This document shows positions 44,254 through 53,743 of a stretch of 64,000 nt of DNA, one piece after another (position 1 is the first letter of the stretch; every line of letters begins with the position of its first letter). A program made the translations under genes and the position numbers. The stretch is taken from positions 1 to 64,000 of the forward strand of contig NZ_QWDE01000002.1 of NCBI RefSeq assembly GCF_003432065.1, read 5' to 3'. The notes under the pieces were generated by a model that was not told the origin of the DNA, searched no databases, and was given only the letters and a program-made list of their open reading frames with translations. This DNA comes from Mucilaginibacter terrenus (GTDB taxonomy: Bacteria; Bacteroidota; Bacteroidia; Sphingobacteriales; Sphingobacteriaceae).

Positions 44254-45285
44254 ATGTTATTTACTCATAAATTAAGAGCTTTAGGTATAATTTTAATTAC
44301 CCTTGCATCGCTAAATGTGTCAGCCCAAAGTAAAAGCGGTTTACACATCCTCAAAAAGCACGCAATAAAAAGCAGCGGTGGCTGGGATTATGTTACCGTT
44401 GATGCTGCCGATAAAAAGATCTATGTATCGCATGGTACGCAGGTTAATATTTTAAGCACTGCAACCGGTGATTCTATCGGAGTGATCCCAAACACGAACG
44501 GCGTTCATGGTATCGCTTTGGTTAAAGCTTTAGGAAAGGGCTACACCAGTAACGGCCGTGATAACAGTTGTACCGTGTTCGATTTAAAGACCAATGAAGA
44601 GATAGGTAAAATAGCCGTCGGCACCAACCCCGATGCGATATTTTATGACGATTTTTCTAAAAAGGTTTATGCATTTAATGGTAAGAGCAGCGATGCCTCG
44701 GTAATTGACCCGGTTACCGATAAGGTAGTTGCTACTATTCCGTTAGGTGGTAAACCGGAAACAGGCGTATCTGATGGTAAAGGGAAGATCTTTGTAAATT
44801 CTGAAACCACCAACGAGGTGGTTGTGATAAATGCCAATACTTATAAGGTGGTTAACCGTTACAAAATAAACGAAGGCGATGAGCCCTCCGGCCTCGCTAT
44901 TGACAAGCTGTCCAACCGCTTATTCATCGGTTGCGGTGGTAATGCTACCATGGTTGTGATGGATGCCGCAAATGGTAAAAACATAGCCAAATTTAAAATT
45001 GGCGATTGTGATGGTGTGGCTTTTGACCCTGCCTTAAAGTTGATATACAGCTCAAACGGAGATGGTAATATGTCGGTTATAAAAGAGTTGAACGCTAATA
45101 AATTTATGTTCATCGAAAATATTACCACAGAAAAAAGCGCGCGTACTATCGGCATCGATCTAACAACCCATCACTTGTTTTTACCAGCCGCTCAAATGGA
45201 AGCAACGCCGCCAACTGCAGAAAATGCACACCCCAGGCCGCACATGATAGCCGGTTCGTTCCATATTATAGAAATAGGTAAGTAA
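44254..45285 (+). CDS. Secreted YncE-like beta-propeller protein
   Basis: The 343-residue protein has a signal peptide (residues 1-25, ending LNVSAQ) and a seven-bladed propeller made of YVTN/NHL-type repeats: DAADKKIYVSHGTQVNILST, VALVKALGKGYTSNGRDNSCTVFDL (in part), SDGKGKIFVNSETTNEVVVIN, DKLSNRLFIGCGGNATMVVMD, FDPALKLIYSSNGDGNMSVI. Such proteins are periplasmic and often bind DNA, metals or partner proteins; no function is known here. It is divergent from the GntR/ABC operon and followed after 19 bp by the PAP2 gene. Confidence 0.85.
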   Translation: MLFTHKLRALGIILITLASLNVSAQSKSGLHILKKHAIKSSGGWDYVTVDAADKKIYVSHGTQVNILSTATGDSIGVIPNTNGVHGIALVKALGKGYTSNGRDNSCTVFDLKTNEEIGKIAVGTNPDAIFYDDFSKKVYAFNGKSSDASVIDPVTDKVVATIPLGGKPETGVSDGKGKIFVNSETTNEVVVINANTYKVVNRYKINEGDEPSGLAIDKLSNRLFIGCGGNATMVVMDAANGKNIAKFKIGDCDGVAFDPALKLIYSSNGDGNMSVIKELNANKFMFIENITTEKSARTIGIDLTTHHLFLPAAQMEATPPTAENAHPRPHMIAGSFHIIEIGK

Positions 45286-45304
45286 TACCCCTAACAACTG
45301 TACA

Positions 45305-46147
45305 TTGAAGAAAGTAATCTACATCATACTTTGCCTTGCCGGGTTTAATGCCTCTGCACAGGTAACCGATAGTACTAAAAAAGTAAACATAGTTGATACA
45401 CTCAAAAAAGATCTGTTTACCGCGCCCGATACGGTCAAGCATTTACGCAGTAAAGCATGGGCTTTAGTACCGCCATCGATTTTGGTAGCTTATGGCGCCA
45501 GTAATTTTTTCTTTCATCCTGTAAGGCGGCTCGATATTAGTATCAATAATGATATCATGGAGGACGCGCCTAACTTTCGACATCACCCGGAGAACTTTTT
45601 TCAGTACACCCCGGTAGCCTTGGTTTACGGGTTGAATTTAGTTGGCATACATGGCAAAAACACTTTTGTTGACCGCACCTTAATATTTGCTATGGCCGAA
45701 GGGATGATGAGCTTAACAACCTTTAGTTTAAAAAAAGTAACCCATAGGCTTCGTCCCGATGGTTCTAACTATTACTCTTTTCCATCAGGCCATACTGCCA
45801 ACGCTTTTCTTGGCGCGGAGTTTATGGCCCAGGAATTAGGTGATAAATCTATTGGCTACAGCGCCGTGGGTTATGGTTTTGCAACGGCTACCGGTATTTT
45901 ACGTATGTATAACCGCGATCACTGGTTTAGTGACGTAGTTGCAGGAGCCGGTTTTGGCATCCTTTCTACAAAAGCGGCATACCTGCTTTATCCTTACATC
46001 CGTAACCGCCTGTTTAAAGCCGGCCGTGAAAAGGAAAATAACAGGGACGTGCCCGACGAGTTGAAAAAGCAACCTAAAACCAGTTCTATAATAATGCCTT
46101 CATACAACGACGGTGTGCTGGGTTTACATTTCGCTATGCAATTGTAA
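45305..46147 (+). CDS. PAP2-family membrane phosphatase
   Basis: The 280-residue protein starts with a signal-like helix (KKVIYIILCLAGFNASAQ) and carries the three phosphatidic-acid-phosphatase motifs: KKVTHRLRPDGS (KX6RP), SFPSGHTANAFL (PSGH) and RMYNRDHWFSDVVAGA (SRX5HX3D type). These enzymes remove phosphate from lipids such as undecaprenyl pyrophosphate or phosphatidic acid on the outer face of the membrane. The start codon is TTG at 45305, because no in-frame ATG precedes the signal peptide. It is coupled to the YncE-like gene. Confidence 0.9.
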   Translation: MKKVIYIILCLAGFNASAQVTDSTKKVNIVDTLKKDLFTAPDTVKHLRSKAWALVPPSILVAYGASNFFFHPVRRLDISINNDIMEDAPNFRHHPENFFQYTPVALVYGLNLVGIHGKNTFVDRTLIFAMAEGMMSLTTFSLKKVTHRLRPDGSNYYSFPSGHTANAFLGAEFMAQELGDKSIGYSAVGYGFATATGILRMYNRDHWFSDVVAGAGFGILSTKAAYLLYPYIRNRLFKAGREKENNRDVPDELKKQPKTSSIIMPSYNDGVLGLHFAMQL

Positions 46148-46161
46148 ACAGAACAAGAACA

Positions 46162-46575
46162 TTAAAAAATGAGGATGATGGTGCCAATCAAAATAAATAC
46201 GGCACCAAATGCTGCCTTTATGGTAAGCGTCTCTTTCAAAATTACTACAGAAAGTATGATGGTTAGCGCAACGCTTAGTTTATCTACCGGTGCAACTTGC
46301 GATACCTTTCCTATCTGCAGCGCCTTGTAATAAAAAATCCAGGAAAGACCGGTTGCGAGACCGGATAAGATCAAAAACCAAATGCTGTGTTTAGACAGGT
46401 CGGTAATACCCTTTAATTCACCGCGGGCAACAACAATACCCCATGCTACAACCAATATCACGATTGTACGGATGGCTGTAGCCAAATCTGAATTAACATT
46501 CGTTACACCTATTTTCGCGAAAATGGCCGTTAAAGAGGCAAAAAAGGCTGATAAAAGGGCATAAATCCACCACAT
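46162..46575 (-). CDS. EamA-domain transporter, single-domain (half-size) form
   Basis: The 137-residue protein has five membrane helices forming one EamA/DMT unit: WWIYALLSAFFASLTAIFAKIG, LATAIRTIVILVVAWGIVV, SIWFLILSGLATGLSWIFYYKALQIG, KLSVALTIILSVVILKETL and IKAAFGAVFILIGTIILIF. Full DMT exporters carry two such units, so this short form probably works as a dimer. It follows the RND permease gene by 11 bp on the same strand, so it may be cotranscribed with the efflux operon. Substrate is unknown. Confidence 0.85.
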   Translation of the reverse strand: MWWIYALLSAFFASLTAIFAKIGVTNVNSDLATAIRTIVILVVAWGIVVARGELKGITDLSKHSIWFLILSGLATGLSWIFYYKALQIGKVSQVAPVDKLSVALTIILSVVILKETLTIKAAFGAVFILIGTIILIF

Positions 46576-46586
46576 GATTTTTATAT

Positions 46587-49500
46587 TTATTTGACAGACG
46601 TAGTTGCGTTTTCAAAAGAATGGTTTTTATACAGCACCCTGATCATCGACGGTAAAACAATTAATAACAAAGGCAGCGCAGCTAAAAAGCCACCAATTAC
46701 AGCTATAGCTAATGGCTGGTGCAATTGCGCGCCTGCCCCGATACCCAATGCTAAAGGCATAAGCGCGATGATAGCACCCAAAGCCGTCATTAATTTAGGG
46801 CGAAGCCGTGTTGATATAGAATAAACAATGGCATCATCCACACTGCTTGCTTTCGCGCTTTCGCGGAACTGCCAGAAAGTAAAGATGGCATTTTCACCAA
46901 TGATCCCTACGATCATGATGAGCCCCGTATAGCTGCCTACATTAAGCGGCGTGTGGGTGAGGAATAAGGCGAGCAAGCTGCCGCCAATGCCTAAAACGGC
47001 TACAACCAAAATCAACAGCGCTATCCTGAATTGTTTGAACAGAAATAGGATTACCCCGAAAACCAGCAGGCTTGCCGTAACCAATATCATCAATAGCTCT
47101 TTGAACGATTGTTGCTGCTCCGCATATGCGCCACCATATTCCACGTGGTAACCGGGCGGCAGTTTTACTTTCTCGGCTATGCCTTTTTGTATAGCGGGTA
47201 TAACGCTGCCCAGGTCGCTGTTCTCTAAACGTGCGCTGATAACGCCCATTGCCTGTAGGTTCTCCCGTTCTACTTCGGCTTCTCCGGCGTGCAGGTTTAT
47301 ACTGGCTAATTGTGTGATGGGTATTAACCTGCCGTCAGGTAAAAACAGGCTGAGGTGTTTGATACCCGCTACATCCTGCATGCGGTTACCGGGGTAAACC
47401 ATCCGAATAGGTGATTGCTGTTCGCGCTCGAACAAGTTACCTATCACATTGCCTTCCAAGGCTGATTGCACTTGTGTCTGCAATGAGGCAGGGGTAATGT
47501 TGTATTGCGCAAGCTTTGTATAATCGGGTACCACATCTACGGATGGGCCTGCGATAACAATACCGTCAAATACATCAGCAGTACCTTTTACATCTGTTAC
47601 GATGGCTGCTACTTGTTTAGATAGCACCTGTAGCTTTGCCTGGTCATCGCCGAAGACTTTTATCTCAATAGGTTGGGTCGAGGTCATCAGGTCACCCAGC
47701 ATATCGCCGATGACCTGGCCGAAATCCACACGCAGTGCCGGCTGCGTCGCCTCGATATGTGCCCGCAGGTCGCTGATCACTTCTTCAGATGTTTTGCTAT
47801 GCCCTCTTTTCAGCTGGATCAGGTAATCGCCGGTATTAGGTTCGGTGATAAAGAAACCCATTTGCGTACCTGTACGGCGCGAGTAGGCAGCTACGTCAGG
47901 TTCTTTGATAATCACTTTTTCAATTTCCCGTAGCATGCGATCGGTTTCCTCTAGTGAGGTGCCGGGCGGCGACGTGTAATCCAATACGATACTACCCTCG
48001 TCCATATCGGGCAGGAAACCTGTTTCTAACCTGCCCGGGATGATCACAATAACTGCCACAAGGGCCAGTATCAAAACAATGCTCATGAACGGGCGCAGGA
48101 TAAAGAATGATACCCAGCGCTGCCTTTTTACTTCGTGCGCTTCTTCTTTTTTACCGACGGCGTTTACTTCCGAGTTTTTGGTGAGCAGAAGATAAATAAC
48201 AGGAAGGCCTATCCAGGTGACAAAAAAGGATGATACCAGTGTGATGATCATGGTATCGGTCATTACCTTGAAGTAAGCACCGGCAACGCCAGTCATCAGC
48301 AAAAAAGGAATAAATATGACAATAGTGCTGATAGACGAACCCACCATTGCCGGGAGCAGGTAATTGATGGCCCGCTGTAAAAGCGTTATAGTTGGCTCCT
48401 CAGGATGCTCCTCATGCGTGCGATGGATCTGCTCCACAACCACAATGGCATCATCAATAATTAAACCGATGGCAGCCGCAATGGCGCCCAGCGTCATGAT
48501 GTTCAGGGTGTAACCTATGGCGTATAAAATAATAAGCGTTAACCCCAGCGTAACCGGGATGGTTAGTAAAATGGTAGCACTTGCCTTGATGGAACGCAGA
48601 AAGATAATGGCCACAATAATAGCCAGCGCCAAGCCTATCCATAGGCTATCACTTACGCTTTTTACGGATTCATTCACGAAATCCGCCTGCACGTAATAAG
48701 GCTTAATGGACACTCCTTTTGGAAGTACCTTTTGTAATTCGGCAACCTTGGCAGTCATGGCAGCGGATAGGTCTATCAGATTGGAATTTGGCTGTTTGAT
48801 AACTGCTATCAATACACCCTCGTGCCCGTTGGCGTTTATTTTTGTGTATTCGATGCCCGGGTTGATCTGGATCTCAGCCACATCTTTTAGCTGGATAATG
48901 CGCTTGCGGTTGTTGCTAACCACCAGGTTTTGCAATTGCTCGCTGGTATTTACGCTGGCATCCGTAACGGTTAGATACAGCATCTTAAAATCAGACAGGT
49001 AGCCGTTGCTCTTAATGAAAGCCGTTTGCGCCAGCGTGTTGGTGATCATGTCTGATGTTAAGCCCAGCGCGCTCATTTTTTGGCGGTTCAGCACTAGCCA
49101 GTATTCCTTGGTTTTGCCGCCGATAACCCTAATCTCCGACACACCATCAACCTGCGAAAGAAATGGCTTTACCGTATAGGTAGCCAGTTGTTTTAGTTCA
49201 ATAGGCGAAAGATCATGGCTTTCCAGCGTGTACCCGCTAACCGGCAATATCGAGGGGTTCATTTTTTCTACCGTTACGTTGGCTTCCGGTGGCAGTTGGT
49301 TTTTGATCTGCGCTATGCGCGATTCAATACGCTGCTGGCTAAGATCAATATCCGCATCCCAGTTCATATAGGCGGAGATCTCGCAGCTTCCCCGGCTGGT
49401 CGTGCTGCGTACGTATTGCAGATCAGGTACCTGTTTAACGGCATTCTCCAGGGGTTTGGTTACCGTAACCATCATCTTATTCACCGGCTGTAAACCCGCA

Positions 49501-49652
49501 TCGGCAATGATCTTGATCTTGGGGAAAGTAATTTCAGGGAACAAAGAAGTTTGAAGTCTCGAATAAGCGAACCCGCCTCCCAGCAGTATAATGAAAAGCA
49601 CCAGACTAATAGGCTTTTTATGGCTGATGAAAAAATTGTTAAGACTGTTCAT
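46587..49652 (-). CDS. RND efflux permease
   Basis: The 1021-residue inner-membrane pump has the 12-helix RND layout with two large periplasmic loops. Typical segments are SLFPEITFPKIKIIADAGL, the pore domain, helix-4 motif GAIAAAIGLIIDDAIVVVEQIHRTHEE (proton relay Asp pair) and GRLETGFLPDMDEGSIVLDYTSPPG. The second half contains SYTGLIMIVGIIGENAIFTFWQF. The helix-4 motif is closer to the HAE/AcrB form than to the metal-specific CzcA form. It is encoded with an MFP and a TolC protein and overlaps the MFP gene by 4 bp. Substrate is not known. Confidence 0.92.
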   Translation of the reverse strand: MNSLNNFFISHKKPISLVLFIILLGGGFAYSRLQTSLFPEITFPKIKIIADAGLQPVNKMMVTVTKPLENAVKQVPDLQYVRSTTSRGSCEISAYMNWDADIDLSQQRIESRIAQIKNQLPPEANVTVEKMNPSILPVSGYTLESHDLSPIELKQLATYTVKPFLSQVDGVSEIRVIGGKTKEYWLVLNRQKMSALGLTSDMITNTLAQTAFIKSNGYLSDFKMLYLTVTDASVNTSEQLQNLVVSNNRKRIIQLKDVAEIQINPGIEYTKINANGHEGVLIAVIKQPNSNLIDLSAAMTAKVAELQKVLPKGVSIKPYYVQADFVNESVKSVSDSLWIGLALAIIVAIIFLRSIKASATILLTIPVTLGLTLIILYAIGYTLNIMTLGAIAAAIGLIIDDAIVVVEQIHRTHEEHPEEPTITLLQRAINYLLPAMVGSSISTIVIFIPFLLMTGVAGAYFKVMTDTMIITLVSSFFVTWIGLPVIYLLLTKNSEVNAVGKKEEAHEVKRQRWVSFFILRPFMSIVLILALVAVIVIIPGRLETGFLPDMDEGSIVLDYTSPPGTSLEETDRMLREIEKVIIKEPDVAAYSRRTGTQMGFFITEPNTGDYLIQLKRGHSKTSEEVISDLRAHIEATQPALRVDFGQVIGDMLGDLMTSTQPIEIKVFGDDQAKLQVLSKQVAAIVTDVKGTADVFDGIVIAGPSVDVVPDYTKLAQYNITPASLQTQVQSALEGNVIGNLFEREQQSPIRMVYPGNRMQDVAGIKHLSLFLPDGRLIPITQLASINLHAGEAEVERENLQAMGVISARLENSDLGSVIPAIQKGIAEKVKLPPGYHVEYGGAYAEQQQSFKELLMILVTASLLVFGVILFLFKQFRIALLILVVAVLGIGGSLLALFLTHTPLNVGSYTGLIMIVGIIGENAIFTFWQFRESAKASSVDDAIVYSISTRLRPKLMTALGAIIALMPLALGIGAGAQLHQPLAIAVIGGFLAALPLLLIVLPSMIRVLYKNHSFENATTSVK

Positions 49653-50584
49653 GGTTTTACAATTTTAACCCTGGCGGTATCTGCCAAGCCATAATTGCCG
49701 GTCACCGCGACACGATCAGTTGGGTTAAATGCGGGTGACAGGATCTCTATTTTCCCGCCCGATTCGATACCTTTTTTTACAGGCATCTTAACCGCCGTAG
49801 TGTCATTGATTAGCTTCATTACCCAAAACTCATTCTGGGTTTCGTTTGACAGCACCGCCGATTTTGGTAACGATGGCGTGCTGCTTTTTGCCGCCTTGAT
49901 GATAAGCGCCTTTGCTACCAAATTTTCTGGGATAGGGTGGCTGTTATTTACTTTTATTACAATGCCCTGGGTTTGCGAAAGCGTATCGACCGACGGCATC
50001 AATGAGGCAATGTGCCCGCTTAGTTTCTCACCATCAGGCAGGGTGAGGGTCATATTTTGGTTATGGGCGATAACGCTTCTTAATTCGTAAGGCAATTGCA
50101 ATACAAAAGCAAAACTTTCGCGGTCACTGATGATGGCCAGTTGCTCGCCATCCTGCACGTAATCGCCTACCTGATGCAGCAGTTGGGTTACAAAGCCGCT
50201 GCGGGATGCCCGGATGTTATTCATGCCGGAGAACTTAAATGTAGTATCCAGTACGTTAATGGTATTGCCAATGCTTTGCGCTTCCTTGGTTTTAAGGGTA
50301 AACATAAGCTGGCCTTTTTCAACATAGTGGCCTGGCTGTACACTTACTTTTTGGATGTAGCCTATAGCGTTTGCACTTACAAAATTCTTTTGCAGGAACG
50401 ATGAAGTAGCGTTTAATTCAATTGTATCTGCCAGTGCACTGTTGCCAATGGTAGTGACCGTAACAGGTGTTTGCGATTCTACACTGTCTTCTTCATCAGC
50501 TTGCTTGGCGCCTCCGCAGGAGTAAAGTGCCGTCATTACTAAACAGGCAAGAAATAGGGCTAACGGCTTCTTATATAGTGTCAT
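49649..50584 (-). CDS. RND membrane-fusion lipoprotein (HlyD/AcrA family)
   Basis: The 311-residue protein is a lipoprotein: a hydrophobic signal ends in TALYSCGG, giving a lipobox Cys near residue 23. The lipoyl/barrel-sandwich halves are seen as ANAIGYIQKVSVQPGHYVEKGQLMFTL and IRASRSGFVTQLLHQVGDYVQDGEQLAII, separated by an unusually short hairpin (about 25 residues). C-terminal barrel domains follow (PENLVAKALIIKAAKS, VAVTGNYGLADTARVKIV). It bridges the RND pump to TolC. It overlaps the pump gene by 4 bp and lies 1 bp after tolC. Confidence 0.9.
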   Translation of the reverse strand: MTLYKKPLALFLACLVMTALYSCGGAKQADEEDSVESQTPVTVTTIGNSALADTIELNATSSFLQKNFVSANAIGYIQKVSVQPGHYVEKGQLMFTLKTKEAQSIGNTINVLDTTFKFSGMNNIRASRSGFVTQLLHQVGDYVQDGEQLAIISDRESFAFVLQLPYELRSVIAHNQNMTLTLPDGEKLSGHIASLMPSVDTLSQTQGIVIKVNNSHPIPENLVAKALIIKAAKSSTPSLPKSAVLSNETQNEFWVMKLINDTTAVKMPVKKGIESGGKIEILSPAFNPTDRVAVTGNYGLADTARVKIVKP

Positions 50585-50585
50585 C

Positions 50586-51824
50586 TTATCGGCTCCAGTA
50601 GTTAAGTTGGTTAATGAGTTGCAGCCTGCTGATGGTATTTTGTGTAAGCAGGTTTTTTATAGTAAGGTAGTTGTTAACTGCTAATATCAGGTCGGCAATT
50701 TTAAGGTCGCCGGTTTGCAGAAGCTTGGTATCCACTTTTATCAGGCTTTGAGAATACTTGAACTGATCGTTTATTTCGGCTATCAGCTTATCATATTCCC
50801 CTATCTGCTGGTTAAGCTGATTGATTTGCTGCGTGTATTGGTTTTGAAAAAACGTTCTGTAACCCCGGCTGGTTTCCTGCTCAAGGCTAAGTTTTTTATA
50901 AAGCAGCTTCCGTTGCCCGCCATCGTACAGTGGCACGCTTACAGTAAAGCCAACGCTTGTGCCAAAGTTTTTATAATATTGAGCGGTCAGATCAGAATTG
51001 TAGCCGCCATCCGCAAAAACACTAAGCCTGGGTCGGTAGCTATAATCTATCAATTTACGACTATTGTTTAGCCGTATACTATCTAATTGATACTGTTTAA
51101 AAAAGATACTTGTATTGCGGTCAGTAAGGTTTACTGCCTTTTGAAGTTGGGGTTTAGCTATTTCAAAAACAGTGGTATCAGCTACGCCGGAAATATAACT
51201 AAGGGTCGCGAGATCTGTTTTGTATTGCAGTCGGGTTTGCAATAGCTGTAACTGCGCCTGTTTAAGGGTGACTAAAAAAGTAAGGTAATCGCTTTGCCGA
51301 TAAACGTTGCTGCGGGTAAGGCGTTTGAGCAGGTCTTCTTCTTTACTCAACAGGTCAACCACTTCCTGATTAAAGCGTTGCTGCTGCAGGCTGCCGTAAG
51401 CGGTAATGTATTGGCCGATGATTGTACGACGAAGGTCTTGTTCAGATAGTTTTATGCTATTGCGTAAAGAGTCGGTTTGAATACCGAGCGATGCAAATTG
51501 TGCGTTTAGGTAACCTTTGCCAATAAAAGCCTTATTTACAGTTACCAATCCGTTTAATGATTGCCCGTTGGTAATAGCCGATGAATAACCATATCCACGA
51601 ATAACCGGCGCATATAAACCCGTACTGCTGGCAGTAACCTGTGGTTTAAAGCCTGCTTTAATACGTACGCTATCTAATTGGGCTGATAAGATCTGGTTGT
51701 TCAGATCTTTGATCAGCGGACTGTTATTTACCGCCTGTTGCAGGTAATCATCCAGCGTTTTGTTTTGGGCAAAACAGGTTGTTGTAAGTAAAAGAAGTAA
51801 TAACAGATTTGTAAAATATTTCAT
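50586..51824 (-). CDS. TolC-family outer-membrane efflux protein
   Basis: The 412-residue protein has a signal peptide (residues 1-19, ending TTCFAQ), then the helical hairpin pattern of outer-membrane efflux proteins: LDDYLQQAVNNSPLIKDLNNQI, LSEQDLRRTIIGQYITAYGSLQQQ and, in the second repeat, QYKTDLATLSYISG and TSVGFTVSVPLYDGGQRKLLY (the VPLYDGG membrane-strand motif). It would form the outer-membrane channel of the tripartite pump. It is the first gene of the tolC-MFP-RND operon, separated from the PepSY-like gene by a terminator. Confidence 0.92.
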   Translation of the reverse strand: MKYFTNLLLLLLLTTTCFAQNKTLDDYLQQAVNNSPLIKDLNNQILSAQLDSVRIKAGFKPQVTASSTGLYAPVIRGYGYSSAITNGQSLNGLVTVNKAFIGKGYLNAQFASLGIQTDSLRNSIKLSEQDLRRTIIGQYITAYGSLQQQRFNQEVVDLLSKEEDLLKRLTRSNVYRQSDYLTFLVTLKQAQLQLLQTRLQYKTDLATLSYISGVADTTVFEIAKPQLQKAVNLTDRNTSIFFKQYQLDSIRLNNSRKLIDYSYRPRLSVFADGGYNSDLTAQYYKNFGTSVGFTVSVPLYDGGQRKLLYKKLSLEQETSRGYRTFFQNQYTQQINQLNQQIGEYDKLIAEINDQFKYSQSLIKVDTKLLQTGDLKIADLILAVNNYLTIKNLLTQNTISRLQLINQLNYWSR

Positions 51825-51907
51825 CCGGTATCCGGCTATGGGCTATTAAGTTATGCAGTTTAAAGCGTAAATTGCTAAGTAAATCTGTAAACATTTTGTA
51901 CGATAAA

Positions 51908-51941
51908 AAAATACTGCGGGTAATTTTACCCGCAGTATTTT
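51908..51941 (-). terminator. Terminator between the PepSY-like gene and tolC
   Basis: A perfect 16-bp stem (51908-51923 with 51926-51941) has A/T runs on its ends. It separates the regulator/PepSY block from the pump operon. Confidence 0.9.
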
Positions 51942-51980
51942 AACAGGCCACAATCGGCTAATAAATGGGCATGTTTGCTG

Positions 51981-52421
51981 TTAGTCTTTGGCTATTTTAA
52001 TGAATTTGCCGGTATGGTCAAAAAGCAAGTCTTTGCCTTGAACCTCGGCCTCGTAATTAACCTCTCCGGTATCGGTTTTGGTGATCTTTGCGGCTTCTTT
52101 AATTGTGGCTCCCTTGTAGTTCTGCTTCACGTAGGCTAAAACCGGGGCAGGCAGGGTAGCCGAGCTTATTTCCATTTCAGATTCTGTCTGCGTGCCATCA
52201 GCCTTAAAAACTGCCGACATTTCGTTGTTGCCCTGTTTAAATCCTGCTTCAAAGTTGCCCTTTTCTCTTTCCCATTTAATAGTTTTTACCGCCGGGTAAG
52301 TTTTGGCGAACGATGCTTTAACCGCTGCAGGTATTTGTTTTGAATTGATTTTTTGGGCTATCGCTGTCAAGCCCATGCCTGTTGCTATAAAAATAGCTGC
52401 TGTTGTTTTAGTGTATTTCAT
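51981..52421 (-). CDS. Periplasmic PepSY-like (DUF2874) protein
   Basis: The 146-residue protein has a signal peptide (KYTKTTAAIFIATGMGLTAIAQ) and two PepSY-like units: VKASFAKTYPAVKTIKWEREKGNFEAGF with EMSAVFKADGT, and VLAYVKQNYKGATIKEAAKI with VNYEAEVQGKDLLFDHTGKFI. This fold is found in secreted inhibitors and in accessory proteins near two-component systems. It is encoded 50 bp after the histidine kinase gene, on the same strand, so a role in sensing or as a target of the system is plausible but unproven. Confidence 0.8.
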   Translation of the reverse strand: MKYTKTTAAIFIATGMGLTAIAQKINSKQIPAAVKASFAKTYPAVKTIKWEREKGNFEAGFKQGNNEMSAVFKADGTQTESEMEISSATLPAPVLAYVKQNYKGATIKEAAKITKTDTGEVNYEAEVQGKDLLFDHTGKFIKIAKD

Positions 52422-52471
52422 ATTTAATCATTTTGCACTAAACTATTTGCAAAAGCTGTGAACAATCTGGA

Positions 52472-53743
52472 CTAATACTGTAGAGAATTGGGATTATTAA
52501 ATATTACCAAGAAGGTATGTAATTTACCATCCGGCTGGTAAGAAAGTGTAAATCCATAGTTGTCACATATCTGTTTACAAAGGGTTAGGCCAAGACCTAT
52601 ACCCTCAGATCCATCAGACTTATGGAATCTTTTTATTACCTGTTTAAAATCAAAACTGCCTTTGCCGGTATTATTGATGATTAGTTTATCCTGGCTGAGA
52701 TAAACCGATAGTTCGCCATTCTGGTGGTTGTGCCTGATTGCATTACTAAGCAGGTTGTTACACATGATTTCCATAAGCGACTTATTTGCCTGAACCGTTT
52801 TATCGTGCATATTGATCGTTAACCGGATATTTAACTGCTCTACCAGTTCTTCATGCTGGTAAAGGGCTTCTTCCAGAACCGCTTTCAAATTAACGTCTGA
52901 TTGATCATGTATCAGCCCATTCTCGATCTTAGCAAGGAGCAACATCGATTTATTCAGTCGGGTTAAACGGGATACCGTGCCGTATATGTCGTTTAGCAGC
53001 TTACTTTGCCTATCGGTAAATTCATCGGTCTGCACAAGGGTATCCAGTTTGGAATTGATGATGGATATGGGTGTCATCAATTCATGAGAAGCATTTTCAG
53101 TAAATACTTTCAGGTTTTGATAATCGCTTTTTACCCTGTCAGCCATACTGATTACCGCCTGGTCAAGCTCTGCGAACTCGTCTATGTTCGACGGGGTGGA
53201 GTAAATACTGGCATGGTTAGCCAAACTGAAATCTTTTAACTGCAGGAGAATTTTGTAAAATGGCTTCCAGATACTTTTTAAGATCACCCTGTTCAGAATG
53301 AGTAAGATGGCAAGCAGGGCAACGATCACTCCAATAGTGATCAAAAAGATGATCTGGATCAGGTCTTCTGTCTCCACCTTGCTTTGCGTTACCAGTACCC
53401 TGTAATTGCGGCCGGCGACTACCACCGAACTGATCAGTGCACGGCCGGCCTCTAGATCTTTTTCGTCCGAGTCATGGTAGGTGGTGTCTAAAAAACGGCG
53501 TTTTATTTTCTCTTCTTTTAACGGGGTGAAAATTATTTGTTGATGATTGCTTTCATAAACATCGGGCAGGCGGTGGTTTTTGCTTACATAGCTAAACACT
53601 TCGTTCTCTTCTAATACTAGGTCCTTATCTATCTGCCCAGTTAAAATATGGCTGATTGTGTAATAATAGATGAGGCCTGTCACCAGCATGATGATAACGG
53701 TAAGTCCTATATTGATCCGGTTATATTTAGTAAGTAATTTCAT
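52472..53743 (-). CDS. Two-component sensor histidine kinase
   Basis: The 423-residue membrane kinase has two transmembrane helices (about residues 9-31 and 132-153) bordering a roughly 100-residue periplasmic sensor, then a HAMP-like linker. The H-box is TENASHELMTPISIINSKL (phosphorylated His near residue 224), the N-box is MCNNLLSNAIRHNHQNG and the G-box GIGLGLTLCKQICDNYG. It is encoded with the response regulator (4-bp overlap) and probably controls the adjacent RND efflux operon. The signal is unknown. Confidence 0.93.
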   Translation of the reverse strand: MKLLTKYNRINIGLTVIIMLVTGLIYYYTISHILTGQIDKDLVLEENEVFSYVSKNHRLPDVYESNHQQIIFTPLKEEKIKRRFLDTTYHDSDEKDLEAGRALISSVVVAGRNYRVLVTQSKVETEDLIQIIFLITIGVIVALLAILLILNRVILKSIWKPFYKILLQLKDFSLANHASIYSTPSNIDEFAELDQAVISMADRVKSDYQNLKVFTENASHELMTPISIINSKLDTLVQTDEFTDRQSKLLNDIYGTVSRLTRLNKSMLLLAKIENGLIHDQSDVNLKAVLEEALYQHEELVEQLNIRLTINMHDKTVQANKSLMEIMCNNLLSNAIRHNHQNGELSVYLSQDKLIINNTGKGSFDFKQVIKRFHKSDGSEGIGLGLTLCKQICDNYGFTLSYQPDGKLHTFLVIFNNPNSLQY